Translations under genes and position numbers: made by a program
DNA from: Vitis vinifera
Lineage: Eukaryota; Streptophyta; Magnoliopsida; Vitales; Vitaceae
Reading direction: 5' to 3'
DNA length: 64,000 nucleotides
Assembly (NCBI RefSeq): GCF_030704535.1
Contig: NC_081806.1
Span: forward strand, 4,983,001-5,047,000
Notes under the pieces: model-generated
The model's input: the letters and a program-made list of their open reading frames with translations, nothing else
The model's database searches: none
What the model was told of the DNA's origin: nothing
Shown here: positions 22,449-33,500 of the stretch, in pieces
Layout of the letters: every line of letters starts with the position of its first letter
How positions within the stretch are numbered: the first letter of the stretch is position 1

Positions 22449-22790
22449 TTAATATTTTGAATAGAAAAGGTATACAGCTGTAGCGACTGCTTCTGCCCAG
22501 AACATGTTTGGAAGCCCTTTTCCTTTTAAAAAACTTTTTGCCATTTCAACGATGGTCCTATTCTTGCGCTCTGCTACACCATTTTGTTGAGGGGTGTAGC
22601 TAGCTGTTAATTGACGCTTAATTCCATTCATCTTCAAAAAATGAAAAATGAATTCGATGTGAACTCACCACCGGCTATATTAGACTATAAGCAGTTCGAA
22701 GGACCTTCCAATTATGACCAATATGTTTTTCTACAAAAGCTTTGAATTGAAGAAAAACAGGAAATGCATCTTCTTTGTTTTTAATAAAAT
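22449..22790 (-). pseudogene. Copia integrase fragment
   Basis: On the minus strand the sequence encodes RQLTASYTPQQNGVAERKNR followed by TIVEMAKSFLKGKGLPNMFW and AEAVATAVYL, the C-terminal half of a Ty1/Copia integrase core; the Glu in NGVAERKNR is the catalytic third acid of DDE. Upstream (22640-22680) a shifted frame gives GGEFTSNSF, so it is frameshifted. No LTR or other domain is nearby. It is a small relic. Confidence 0.8.
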
Positions 22791-22943
22791 ATACCCCTAG
22801 TGAAATCATCAACAAAGATGAGAACTACTCAACATTATATTATTGCATAAGTAAAAAAAATCAGTTCATTTTGCCTCTTCAAACCGAAAAAAAGTGTCTT
22901 TTTTCCATTATAATTCAGCTATTAAATGCAACTTTACTAAGAA

Positions 22944-22985
22944 GCACCAGTGGTCTAGTGGTAGAATAGTACCCTGCCACGGTAC
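22944..22985 (+). pseudogene. tRNA-Gly(GCC) 5' half
   Basis: The 42 bases from GCACCAGTGGTCTAGTGGTA to CTGCCACGGTAC match the acceptor 5' strand, D-arm and anticodon arm (anticodon GCC) of plant tRNA-Gly. After the anticodon stem the sequence changes to unrelated FMO-exon-like DNA; there is no T-arm with GGTTCGA and no 3' acceptor strand. It cannot be a working tRNA. Confidence 0.8.
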
Positions 22986-22989
22986 TCAC

Positions 22990-23320
22990 TTTACTTAAAA
23001 GAAAGTCCTTCTGAGCTTCCAACACCAAGTTCTCATCTTCCCATTCATCGCGATATCTCTGGTCGGACCTTCTTGTTGTCGAGAGTTTTTTTCTTATTTA
23101 TATTTAAATATTACAAGGGTGAAATGGACTCTAAGTTTGGATCACTTTACTTCTTTTATTTATATTTAAATATTACAAAGGTGAAATGGAATCCAAGCTT
23201 GGATCACTTTACTTAAGAAAGTCCTTCTGAGCTTCCATCACCAAGTCCTCGTCTTCCCATTCATCACGATATGTCTCTGGTTGGAGTTGTTGACGAAAAC
23301 TGCATGATACATTTTCTTTC
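22990..23320 (-). repeat. Duplicated tail of FMO-1 exon 7 with duplicated spacer
   Basis: The last-exon tail (GAAAGTCCTTCTGAGCTTCC on the plus strand) occurs at about 23000-23075 and again at 23216-23310. Between them a roughly 60-bp unit starting TTATTTATATTTAAATATTA is also doubled (23093-23151 and 23155-23213). The left copy abuts the tRNA-Gly half. The pattern points to a local rearrangement that destroyed the 3' end of FMO-1. Confidence 0.75.
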
Positions 23321-26300
23321 TCCATTCTTCAAGTCTTGGAAGCCCACACGCAGCAGCAACCCAATCAATGTACTCGAACTGCAAAATTGCAATCAAAATT
23401 CATAAACTCCATAGCTTTAATAGAGAGGTATTAGACATCACCCCCCTGATCATACGCATCCAAAAACCATCTCTGGCCTATCTGATTATTAATTCCATTT
23501 ACCTCATAATCACCAATTTTATGAGTATATCACATAGGCGTCCCATAAGCTTCGAGCGACAAGTAAAAGGCTTCAACATCCTTCATCATCTCCTCATGTG
23601 ATGGGAGTCCAATCCGACCAGATAGAACGCCTGCTATCCATTGGCTTTGCAATTCAAACACTGCGAAAAGGGGAGCCTGCCACCAATCAAAAGCAAAGGT
23701 TCACTACTATCTTCGGCGATTCTGAACAAAAGATCTGATAAAAACAAAAGTTAGAAATGAACCATCCATGGTAACCCAACAAAGGAAAGCCCTGGAGCCA
23801 AAGCTGGTGGAAAAATGTGCTTGTATAATGGCCCCACACGATTATCATCCACAGTTACGATGCCATTGGTATCAAGAAAAGGGAAATAATACTCGTATCT
23901 GAAAAAGGTCACACAACTGGGAATGAATTACCGTGCTATTGATTCCAGTGTTCTACTTTATGATTCAGTGCGAGCTAGCTTTGTGGAGTAGAAGTGAAAC
24001 AAATTGGAGCATACCCCGTGCAGTGCATAATCACATCAGCAAGAACCCCGCTTCCATCCTGAAATATCACTGTACCATCTCTGTGGACACTTTCGACCTG
24101 CATCGTTCTGTTTAGTATTAGCATTTTCAATCAACCATCTTCTACATTAGGAGTCAAACAATTCCCTTGATGGAATTCTATAGATCGCCTTATACCAGAG
24201 AGAAAACACTTTTACCATAGGATGAAGCCACATATTATCATAGCCAGGCTACTTTCCCAATATACTGTCATCTACCGATCTAGACGCAACATGAACTTCT
24301 TTGGCAACTTGAGCAATGTCCCTAGAGATATCATCGGCACTAAAAGCATTCCCTATCAAAATTACAACCTGTCCATTGCAGGACATAGTAAGGTAAAACC
24401 CCCCATAGATAAAACAACCAATTTATTTGTAGGTAAAACTACATATACAATCAATTTGGTATTCTATTTCAGGTCTATGCAAAATTAAACTTAGAATTTA
24501 AGGGGGGAGAGATGGGACAGATGTATTCTGTGGCAGTTGAAACTCTAACCATATAAGAATTCCCAAAACCAGCAATATCATAGGATGCTGCACTAGTATT
24601 CAACATAGAAGTATGGAAACATTAAGAGAAGTAGAAAGCTGACACATACTTGATCTCGGAAGGGCTCAGGAATACGATAATTGTGGCTATGCATTTGCTT
24701 CCCCGGCCATGCATCAATGCCTAAGAATACAGAAGAGAAAAAAAATAGTAAGGCCAAAAATTTTGCAGAACTATGTTAGCATTTTTTAACATGAAGAATG
24801 ATCTTGCAAACGCCTTCCAGTTAACACTTTTAAGTTATGTGAAAATTTATCCATCAGATGTTCCAATTTCCAAAAGCCTGGTGGCCGTGAATCTTCTCCT
24901 CACCATATGATGGCTGTAGATCTCCTGATTCAAGGGCCACTAATCAATTCAATGCAATTCAGAAGTCGTGAGAAAGACCAGATTACTGTCCTAAATGGAA
25001 TGGGACTACTTACCATCCAGCAAAACCAACTCTCAACCTCTACTTACCATCTAACGTAAACCCGAAACACCCAAGGCTTGATCACGCTTCAGTCCCTTTC
25101 ATGACGGAAATGAAATCCAAACATAATAGGTCACAAATGTGCAATGCCCCTTGCAGTATAGTCCTCAATGCACCTAACCCATCAGAGTACAATAACTGAA
25201 CTTTAAAAGCATCTAAATTTTGGTTGGAGGTAAGGAACACCCTTCAATATATTTAGTTCCTGGGTTTATGGGATCATCCATCTTAGATCTTTGGGCTGGC
25301 TCAACAGGTAAAGTGCACCAGCCCAACTTAAGTTTGGGTAAATGCGTAATTTAATTATTTAAGGAAATAAAATTTTGAATTATTTAAATACGATAAAGAC
25401 TTTAATTTGTTTGAAGTGCCTAGATTTGAACTTGCTAAACAAAGATTTGCATGGTAGTTTTAAAAAATAATTTATAAAATACTGAGGTGAAGAAAATATT
25501 TTCAAAATTATTGTAGTTTTTGTCAATTAGAAAAAAAAAGAATTATCGCATAACTTTATTAAAGCCAAAATTATCTCTTTAAGAGATTATTTTTAAAAAT
25601 CTAAAATAAATCCAAAATCATCTCCTAAAAATTATAAAAAAAATTATTTATTTTTTAAAAATAAATTAATACACTAAGAAAACGATATAGATTTATTTTT
25701 TAAAAACTTAAATAAAATAAAATTGATAACTAATAGATTTATTTTTTGAAAATTCAAATAAAATAAAATCCATAATTCATTTAAAACTTTTTAATAGTTT
25801 CAAGTTTTTAAACATTTTTTTTAGCAAGTTAACTATAATATAATATAATTTTATTTTAAAAATTAATATGATCACTTATAAGAAAATTAGAAATTTATCT
25901 ATCCCTATTATTTTAAATTAATTTTAAATAATTCTGATTAAAAATTATTACTTTAAAAAAATGTTAAGAAGTAACTGAAAGTGGAAGGAATACAAAAGAA
26001 ATAAATAAAGTTTAAAAATTAAAATATGAGAACTATAAAATTAAATTAATTTTTGTTTTTTTATAATAACTAATAAAATTAATTGAAAGATAAATATCAG
26101 AATATTTATTTTAATCACTACCTAATTTAATATAAAATTATATATATTTTTTAATATAAGATGGTAAACATAATTTATACTTTTATAATTATGATAATTA
26201 TGGATGATATATCAAGTATAAAATATTATTTTATATTATTCAATTAGGTAGTGATTAAAATAAATATTAAATAATGAAAGGGAAGAATTACCGTGAATTT

Positions 26301-26843
26301 CGGCGATACGGGGCTCAGTGTGATGCCCATTGCAGACAACCACAGCATCAAAAATCTCGTCGACTTCCTCATCATTTCCCCTTCTGGATCTCAACCTCCA
26401 CTTCCCATCCGCACCCAGCCCTGTATAAACCACCTCCACGGTTCCACCTCGAAGCGGATCAAATCAGTGACTCCAAACTCGGTGGTGAAATCATTGATAT
26501 AATGCAAAACCTCTCGATGACCCGGGAACCTTCTCGAGTCCCTATGGGCTAAACCCGGGGACAGGAAGGGGTAGTCTCGAAACCCCATGACTTCTCTGGG
26601 GAGGTTGGTGCGGAGAGACGGGTAGAGGCTGGAGTGGACGATGGTTCGAGATGGGTCGGACGCGAGTGGGTCTGCTTCCACGCTGGGTTGGTACTCCCAG
26701 GTGCCACCCACTTGGGCTTGGCGCTCGAACACAACGGCCTTGTGGCCTTCCCGACGGAGTTCCCGGGCTGCAACTAAGCCCCCTGGGCCAGCTCCAATAA
26801 CGGCTACGTTACATGATTTCAATGCGGAAATTGAGGATGACAT
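23215..26843 (-). pseudogene. FMO-1: flavin-containing monooxygenase, broken copy
   Basis: Seven exons at the same borders as FMO-3: 26843-26292, 24720-24650, 24368-24216, 24097-24015, 23898-23763, 23676-23503, and 23378 to about 23215. Exon 1 has the FAD motif GAGPGG and exon 2 the family signature WPGKQMHSHNYR. Breaks: an 8-bp insertion near 26430 shifts exon 1 after RFEVE, a TAG interrupts exon 3 (after SILGK), a TGA interrupts exon 6 (after GTP-Met), and exon 7 is frameshifted and partly duplicated. The exons otherwise stay close to FMO-3, so decay looks recent. It is related to the plant FMO GS-OX group, which S-oxygenates small sulfur compounds using NADPH. Intron 1 (about 1.6 kb) is AT-rich and holds a small inverted-repeat element. 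Confidence 0.85.
26101..26268. mobile_element. MITE-like inverted-repeat element in FMO-1 intron 1
   Basis: Two identical 27-bp arms in inverted orientation (26101-26127 and 26242-26268, core TTAATCACTACCTAATT) enclose about 114 bp of AT-rich DNA. It lies 24 bp inside the intron from the end of exon 1. Target duplications are unclear in the A/T context. Class unknown. Confidence 0.6.
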
Positions 26844-26879
26844 GGTTCAGTTTTCTACGACAGCAACAAAGAGGGCCTG

Positions 26880-28117
26880 AAGAGAAAGACAGCTAATTAC
26901 AGGACGAGTTGTTTTGACGGAGTATGGGGCAAAATAGCCTATTTTATAGAAGAAAAAAAAGATATAATGTTTAATGGAATTTATGTTCAAATTAGGCACA
27001 GTCATGTCATAAAAAATATTTTAAAAAAAATAATAATTTAAAGTCTCAATTACATACTTCATTTTAAATTAAATCGTAAATAACCAATTGAAGCTTTATT
27101 TTTTAATTGAAGCTATCAATTATATTGAAATGCACATAATTAGAAAGGATGGCAAAAAAGAGTGTACTATTATTTTAATAAAGATAAAGTTTTTAAAATA
27201 GAGATAAATTAATACCTTAAAAATAAAATAAAATAAAAATTTTAAATTAATAAAATTTATCATTTTATTTTTTATTTATATGTCATATAATTTTATTATT
27301 TTAAAATTATAAATAAATAAATTTTTTTATTTATTATTATATTTATCAATTTATTTTTATTGAAATAATATTACATTCTTAAATTTAAATATATATATTT
27401 TATTATTATTAAAATATATATTTTAAATTTTAATAATAATTTATAATTTAATCTTTTTAATTAAATTTTAAAATAAAAAAAATAATTGAAACCTTAATTG
27501 ATAATTATAACTTTAGCTAAAAAATAAAGTTTTAATTAACAATTAAAATTAAGTCTCAATTATCAATTATAGTTTTAATTCAATTAAAAAATGAAACTTC
27601 AATTAACAATTAAAATTAAGTCTTAATTATCAATTATAGTTTTAATTCAATAACTAACTGTGACTTTACTTAAAAACTGAAGTCTCATTTTAATAATTAA
27701 GGTTTCAACTTCAATTTTTTTTTTTTTAAATTATTTTTTATGACATGCTTCTGCGGGCCAAGGATTAGGTGAACATAAGTTTTGCCAAAAGGGCATGAAA
27801 AGGACTATTTTGCCCCCCAAACTGAACGAGGAAAAGTGCGTCTAAAGTCTGGCAGAATGCAAAGACGCTGAATTTGACGGTTTGTACTAGGAAGTCAATG
27901 ACTTGGGTGCTACGATATCTCCATTCACCTTCGTTCCAGGCTCCTTGGTACAAAAAGGTCAAAAAAAAAAAAAAAATTCTTGACTTGCCTTCGCATGTTT
28001 TGGAGGAAAAAGACAGAAAATAATAATGCAAGAGGAAAAGGTAGGGGCCACGAGGGGGAAAAATGGCAAAATCGGGCCCTAGTAGGCAAGGAGGGAAGAA
28101 AAATAAAAAGCAGTTCA
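26880..28117. other. AT-rich intergenic DNA upstream of FMO-1
   Basis: A/T-rich sequence, including two to three copies of a roughly 73-bp unit around 27520-27680 (shared TTAATTAACAATTAAAATTAA and TTATCAATTATAGTTTTAAT). A 123-aa minus frame (27765-28136) has no recognisable features. The FMO-1 promoter should lie at the left end, but no clear TATA box was identified. Confidence 0.45.
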
Positions 28118-29599
28118 CATAGTGTGGACCCCGCATTTTGGCTTATGTGTTTTCCACTCGATGGCGAACTCCATTTTTATTTTAAAATGATTTTATTTAT
28201 TAAAAAATGACTTGGAGTCGCCACTTATTTTTGTTTTATTTTAAAAGGGTAAACAAAATAAGAAATAAAACCCTAAGTGCGACTCATTATTTTGGAAAAG
28301 GTGGTTTGTGAAAAATCGGATTGGGTTCGGGGGTCAGGTTACTTATCGGGAAGGTACGGTAAAGACCGTAGCACCCCCTAAGTTCCTAAAGTCGGGTCTC
28401 TACTAATACAATGAAGCTTACATGACAATTGATGAGTAAATTAACTAATACCCTAAATGATCATGCACATGTGAGAATCAGAACATGCATAGATAATGGT
28501 CAGAGTGAAAGTGGGTGTGTACTTGAGCAACGAGCCACTATGCGCTATCAAGAAATAGGGTTAGTGCACAATTAATGAATACAAAATATAACATGTGCGT
28601 CACTAAACAGATAAAGAACCATTTGTGGACCCCGCATTTCCGCTCATGTGTTTCCCACTCGATGGCGAGCTCGATTTTTTTTATTTTGAAAAAATGATTT
28701 AATTGGTTAAAAAAAATGACTTGGAGTCGCCACTTATTTTTGTTTTATTTTTAAAGGATAAACAAAATAAGAAAGAAAAAACCCTAAGTGTGACTCCTTA
28801 TTTTGAAAAAGGTGATCTATAAAAAACCGGATCGGGTTCGGGGGTCAGGTTACTTATCGGGAAGGTACGGTAAAGACCATAGCACCCCTCTAAGTCCCTA
28901 AAGTCGGGTCTCTACTAATGAGATGAAGCTAACATGGCCATCAACGAGAAAATCAATAAATACTCAAATCAATCATGCACATACGAGTATCAAAACATGC
29001 GTATAGCAAGACCAGAATAAGAACAGATGCGTACCTGGGCAACGATCTTCAATGCGCTATCAAGAAGTGAGATTAGTGCACAAGTAAGGAATAGTAACAT
29101 GCATATCATAGAGCAGAATAAATCATGTATGGCAACCGAATCAACAATCAATCCATCAATCATAGAATCTCATATGTTGGGCCCCCACCAAAGCCCGTTT
29201 ATTTTGGCATGGATTAATTTCGTAAATTCCATTAATTGGAATTACAAAATTTAATCCTTGCTTATTTTAAAACATTTTAAAAATCATAGAAGATGTGAAA
29301 ATGAGGCTCACCAGGAAGAAAATGGCGGCAAATTTCATTAGAAAAATGGAATTTTGGATGAAGGAACATGTGGAGTTGAGATTATTTAAAAAGACCAAAA
29401 ATCCAAAAGGTTATTTGAACAAAGGGATTTAGAAAATTATTTTCAAAACTAAGAATGGTGAAATGAGAGAAGTAAAAGGAGGTGCCATGTGGCCACTAAG
29501 ATTTGCATGCCGAATGTGGCCATGCAAAGAAAATTCCCTTCTGAGTCTGTTTGAAAATCCGAGTCAACTTTCTGAATTTGTGGCCTCTCAACAATCCTT

Positions 29600-29945
29600 G
29601 ACTCACCCTGTGCAGTTCATCACTAAGAATAGCAGCTTATGACTCAATACATTCATCAGACCCAGCCAATCCATCTTTACTCTGGCATAATTCTGCATTT
29701 GTGTTTGATGCCATATTCACCCGCAATTTCAGCTTTGTGTAGGTTCCATCCTTCAACAGATACCCCAAAGCCTGATACTCCAGCATGAGATGACCCATTT
29801 CTGTGGCCTAAAGTCTGTCTTCTATCTTCTTCTGGTCAGCACATATGTCAACATGGAAAACCAAATTGATGACGTCTTCAATCTTTCTCAAACCCCTCCT
29901 AAAATTCCACTTTAGCTTCTCCAGGATACGACTTCTGAAAGATAT
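29600..29945 (-). pseudogene. Unrecognised coding fragment captured in element B
   Basis: The minus strand reads EKLKWNFRRGLRKIEDVINL, VFHVDICADQKKIEDRL, a stop, then ATEMGHLMLEYQALGYLLKD and GTYTKLKL. The open, protein-like composition suggests a plant coding exon run, but I cannot name the parent. It directly follows the FAD2-like piece, so it is part of the same chimeric chain. Confidence 0.4.
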
Positions 29946-30105
29946 AGCAATTACCGGCACCAGAAATCCATTCACAATCAGCAAGGGACATCCATAAACC
30001 CACATAACTCATGCCAGACCTTTTGATACTGCAAGACAATAAAGTCCATAGGTGATGGCAAGAACACCGACATCTGAATTTGTAAAACCTAGAACTCCAA
30101 GTGCA
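29946..30105 (-). pseudogene. FAD2-like (oleate desaturase) fragment captured in element B
   Basis: The minus strand gives SDVGVLAITYGLYCLAVSKG, LA, a stop codon where Trp is usual, then VYGCPLLIVNGFLVPVI. This matches a membrane segment of plant endoplasmic-reticulum delta-12 desaturases (FAD2), which convert oleate to linoleate in phosphatidylcholine. About 50 residues are present and none of the His boxes. It is non-functional. Confidence 0.65.
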
Positions 30106-30179
30106 TTGAGATCGAGAAGCTATGTGGAGATTGGCATCTGAGCAACCTGACTTGCAGACTGTAGTAGGACAGCAGCCTG

Positions 30180-30400
30180 ACCCATGGCTTGTGGTGAGGC
30201 ACCAGCATTGTCACTTATGGGGCCGTACGCATCAATGGCAAGCTCGGTGGCGATAGTGCTGAGCATTCCCAGAGCTGCCACTGTAATTCCATGCATGGTA
30301 GCCATGCTGAAACTCACGTAGATAGCAATGGCAATGGCAATGGCAATGGCAAAGATCGGAATGATGACAGATTTGTATCCCAGAGCCAACCTGAAAATCA
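30180..30400 (-). pseudogene. Vacuolar H+-pyrophosphatase fragment captured in element B
   Basis: The minus strand encodes [20 protein letters not shown], then [20 protein letters not shown] and [19 protein letters not shown]. This is the conserved membrane segment of the vacuolar proton-pumping pyrophosphatase (AVP1/VHP type), including the [11 protein letters not shown] motif. A short GCAATG repeat has stretched the AIAIAIA part. Some 65 residues of a protein of about 765 aa remain. It is non-functional. Confidence 0.85.
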
Positions 30401-30508
30401 CATTTGTTGCAGCACTAATAATTCCTTCTCCTTCTTCTTCAAGATTGCTAGCATGCTTTCCTCTGAATTAAGATGGTGGAGCTCATTAAAGAGGGTGATG
30501 GGGTAGCA

Positions 30509-30892
30509 TTACCATCTCAAACTACAGCTAATATTGGGAATGATAATTGGTGGCAAGAGGGAGAAAAGAAGTGGATCTCCTGATTTCCCTTCAACATTAA
30601 CAGGTAAATTTGCCAAAAATCCAGAAACTTTCTTCTCTGACAATATATCTGCCGATGCTGAAGAAGAATGCGACACCTTACCAGGTCCTTCGTTTCCATT
30701 TGTACTGTAGGATGAAGAGAAAGCAACCATGTCATCAACAACCCTATTCATGTCTGCTTCGTGCCAAGCCCACTTATTATCATCAAAACTAAGGGATGGA
30801 TTTCTATGGTATGGTAACAGAGGGTGATAAATGGGGAGAGAGGTATAATTATGGGCATGCAAGGGTAAGGACATGCATGGACAAGTGGCCAC
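30509..30892 (-). pseudogene. Unrecognised coding fragment captured in element B
   Basis: The minus frame of 127 aa includes DDNKWAWHEADMNRVVDDMV and a Ser-rich stretch. The part from FDDNKWAW to SGFLANLP looks like real protein, but the first 40 residues are CCAT-type low complexity. I do not recognise the family. Confidence 0.35.
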
Positions 30893-31097
30893 ACACGTGG
30901 TGTAAGGAGAGAAGGGTGGAAAAGAATAGGTAAATGGGGTGTTGAGAAGTGGTGAAGAAAAGACAAGAGGGCCAGGAGAGTGCTCAAATGAGGAATAGGG
31001 TTGTCAATTTTAACCCCCTTTGACTGGTGATGGCAGATTTGGAGTTCTAGTTGAGAGGGAAGGAATGTAGCTGAAACCCAATTTTTCCTATTACCAC

Positions 31098-31925
31098 TCA
31101 GCAACTTATACCCTGAATAATCCCTGTAACATCACTTACAGCAATCACAGCACTAATGCACCTGACCAAGCAATGGATATTGTTGTTGAAGCCACCAGTG
31201 TCAACATTGGAGGCAATAGAGCTCCATATATTAGATGTCATGAAGGCAGCAAATAAATACGGTAACAAACTCCAAGAACCATCATTTGCACCTCCAACTT
31301 CTTCTAAAATCATTCTCACCCACTCAGAATCATGATCACTAACTAAATTAACACTGTTTGCCACCACCCTCATCCTCCTTATTTCCTTCTTTTCAGGTAT
31401 TTCATCGGGTAAATGCTTAACAATCCCAGCTGATAATGAATATATTAGGGGCACACCTTCTTCAAGAGCAGCTCCAGCAGCTTCTACCAGTAGTTGATCC
31501 AAGGCCAGTGCTCACCCTGCCTGAATACAGAACCTAATTATTGTGTTCATATCCACTATCTGCCTCAAATACGACTCCTTCTCTGTATGATCACAAGAAT
31601 GCATGACTGCAGCAACTGCCTCTAGCACCTCACGGTTTGACCTCAATGATGTGTCAATGCAATTTAAAAGTGCAGCTGTACGTTCTTTCATCATTCTGTC
31701 TAGCCTGTCCACTCCATAGCCACCAAAAATACGAACATAAGATTACAACTCTCTAAGATCAGTAACTGATTCGGCGAAGTATCCACTATCCACCCACAGG
31801 CCTCGTACTCTTGAAGCATTTGTGGACTGGTGCAAAAAGGATTCCAGCACCTGATATATCCTTTTCAATGTTCTCAATGTACTAGTAGCAAACCACTTTA
31901 GTTGCTGATCCAGTATTTAGATCAG
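31098..31925 (-). pseudogene. NAP1/NCKAP1 (SCAR/WAVE complex) fragment captured in element B
   Basis: On the minus strand about 260 residues can be read: LDQQLKWFATSTLRTLKRIY, VRGLWVDSGYFAESVTDLRE, a TAG, then IFGGYGVDRLDRMMKER, TAALLNCIDTSLRSNREVLE, QIVDMNTIIRFCIQAG, a TGA in place of Cys, then EEGVPLIYSLSAGIVKHLPD and DTGGFNNNIHCLVRCISAVI. I recognise plant NAP1 (GNARLED), a SCAR/WAVE subunit that activates ARP2/3 actin nucleation. Two in-frame stops and loss of both ends make it dead. NAP1 genes have many introns, yet none is visible across 830 bp, which suggests a cDNA origin. Confidence 0.85.
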
Positions 31926-32421
31926 CTGGTTTCTCTAACAAATGCAAAGAAGAAACTGGCCCTGAAAAGGTCTTCGAGAGAAAACTTCTCTGATTCCCCG
32001 GGTTAGGTCCATGCTAATGATCAAACCTTCTATCCATGTTCAGGGAACCCACTACAGTGTGCTTTAGAAGGTTCCCTTCCCGAATCACCATATAATAACT
32101 GAGGCAGAGCTCATAATAACCTGTAGGGTGGCAACCCAGTTTTCACATCAAGACTCACATGGTCACAAATCGCCTTTGCACACCATTAAAATGATGATAA
32201 ACCCGATGATGCCTATTCCAATTCAAAAGAAGAAATAACAGGTGGCTCATTTGAGTTAAACTGACGCTCCATGCTTCCAGAAATTCTAGCTTCATGTGGG
32301 AAATTTGGCTCGAGGTAGTTGGAAGGGCAATTCAATTCACAAGGGAATTTGCAGTTGAACTTTGACTACATTTCGAAAGGTCCTCCGCTTCTATCCACCT
32401 TTGGCATCACCATCGTCTCCA

Positions 32422-33500
32422 CTACTCTGTTATATCCTTGGAGATGATGGATGGATAGATTGGTTTCGATGACCAACAAGAGGCTAGCCTTGGAACTGTA
32501 CAAGCAAACCTAATGCTATATGAGAGTTCAGCTTCTTCTTCACAGAACTGTTCCAGTGGTCCTTTATGGCATTGTCCATCCTTCTCGGCAAGAATTTTGT
32601 CAACTCTAGCTACTTGTTTCCATATATTCAGTATGTGGTTAAAGGTGAGAAGGATGGGTATAATGGTGAATTGATAGGAAGTAATCAAGTTGGCATGGTG
32701 ATGAGGGTATTGGAGGTATGAAGGTTAGGAAATGGGCATGAAGGATAGGAGGTGTTGAAGGATGCAGGCATGGGGTTATTGGTATGGAGGGTGTAGGTTA
32801 GTGAGAGAAAATGGGTATGAGGAATTCGGTGGGTATGGGAGATTGAAGGATGGCTATGCATGCCTGATCCCTATGCCTGAGTGAGAAATGGGTTGAAGGC
32901 AGCAAGTTCGGCAAAGTAATGATGAATGACAAACTTGTAGGTGAGAGTGCCATGGTGATCAAGTTTAATGGATAACGGAGGAGACAGGGGACGGTGGGCT
33001 TGGCATGCATGGTACCTTTCACCCCTCCTTCAACTTTATATTTCACTCATCAACTCTGAATTTTCCTCTGCTTTCTGACCACACTGCGTCTGATACTATC
33101 TTTAATATTGGAGCATGACTCCTCCATTCTACCTAATGCAGCAATATTTCTACTGGCATATGAAAACTTTACGGGTAGCTTCAGGAGTTCTTTTGGACAG
33201 TCACCAAGGAGATGGGATTGACTGTATCCTCAATTCAAATGTAGACCCAGAAAACCCAACATCATGTGAATCAGATTCAAAATCTATCTGCTTCAACCTC
33301 CGTTTAGAACCGGACACTTTCTCCTCTTCGTCAATCCTCTTAGCCCACAAGCATGGCTCCACTCAATTCCACCAAGCCTCAGATCAAGCAAACCATCAAC
33401 CACAGCAAGAATATAGGGATGAGAGTAAAAGCAGAAATTATAGTGAACACAGAGAATATAACCAATAGGGCAACATGCACCACATGAACGTATAGGACCT
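32422..33500 (-). other. Element B middle: unrecognised fragment and low-complexity tract
   Basis: A minus frame at 32422-32688 includes KQVARVDKILAEKDGQCHKG and PLEQFCEEEAELSYS, protein-like but not identified. From 32690 to 33010 the minus strand is CCAT/CACCCAT-rich, like 2700-3225 in element A. From 33100 to 33500 the sequence has no supported gene and probably belongs to the element's 5' leader. Confidence 0.35.

Noticed and set aside
22944..22985. Functional tRNA-Gly gene
   Set aside because: The sequence matches only through the anticodon arm; T-arm and 3' acceptor strand are missing.
27765..28136. 123-aa minus frame
   Set aside because: Phe-rich translation of AT/poly-T DNA that overlaps the end of element C; no family features.
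28123..29130. A 500-bp tandem repeat
   Set aside because: The two similar blocks are better explained as the 3' ends of two nested elements (C then B), as shown by the flanking duplication at 28619 and 34410.
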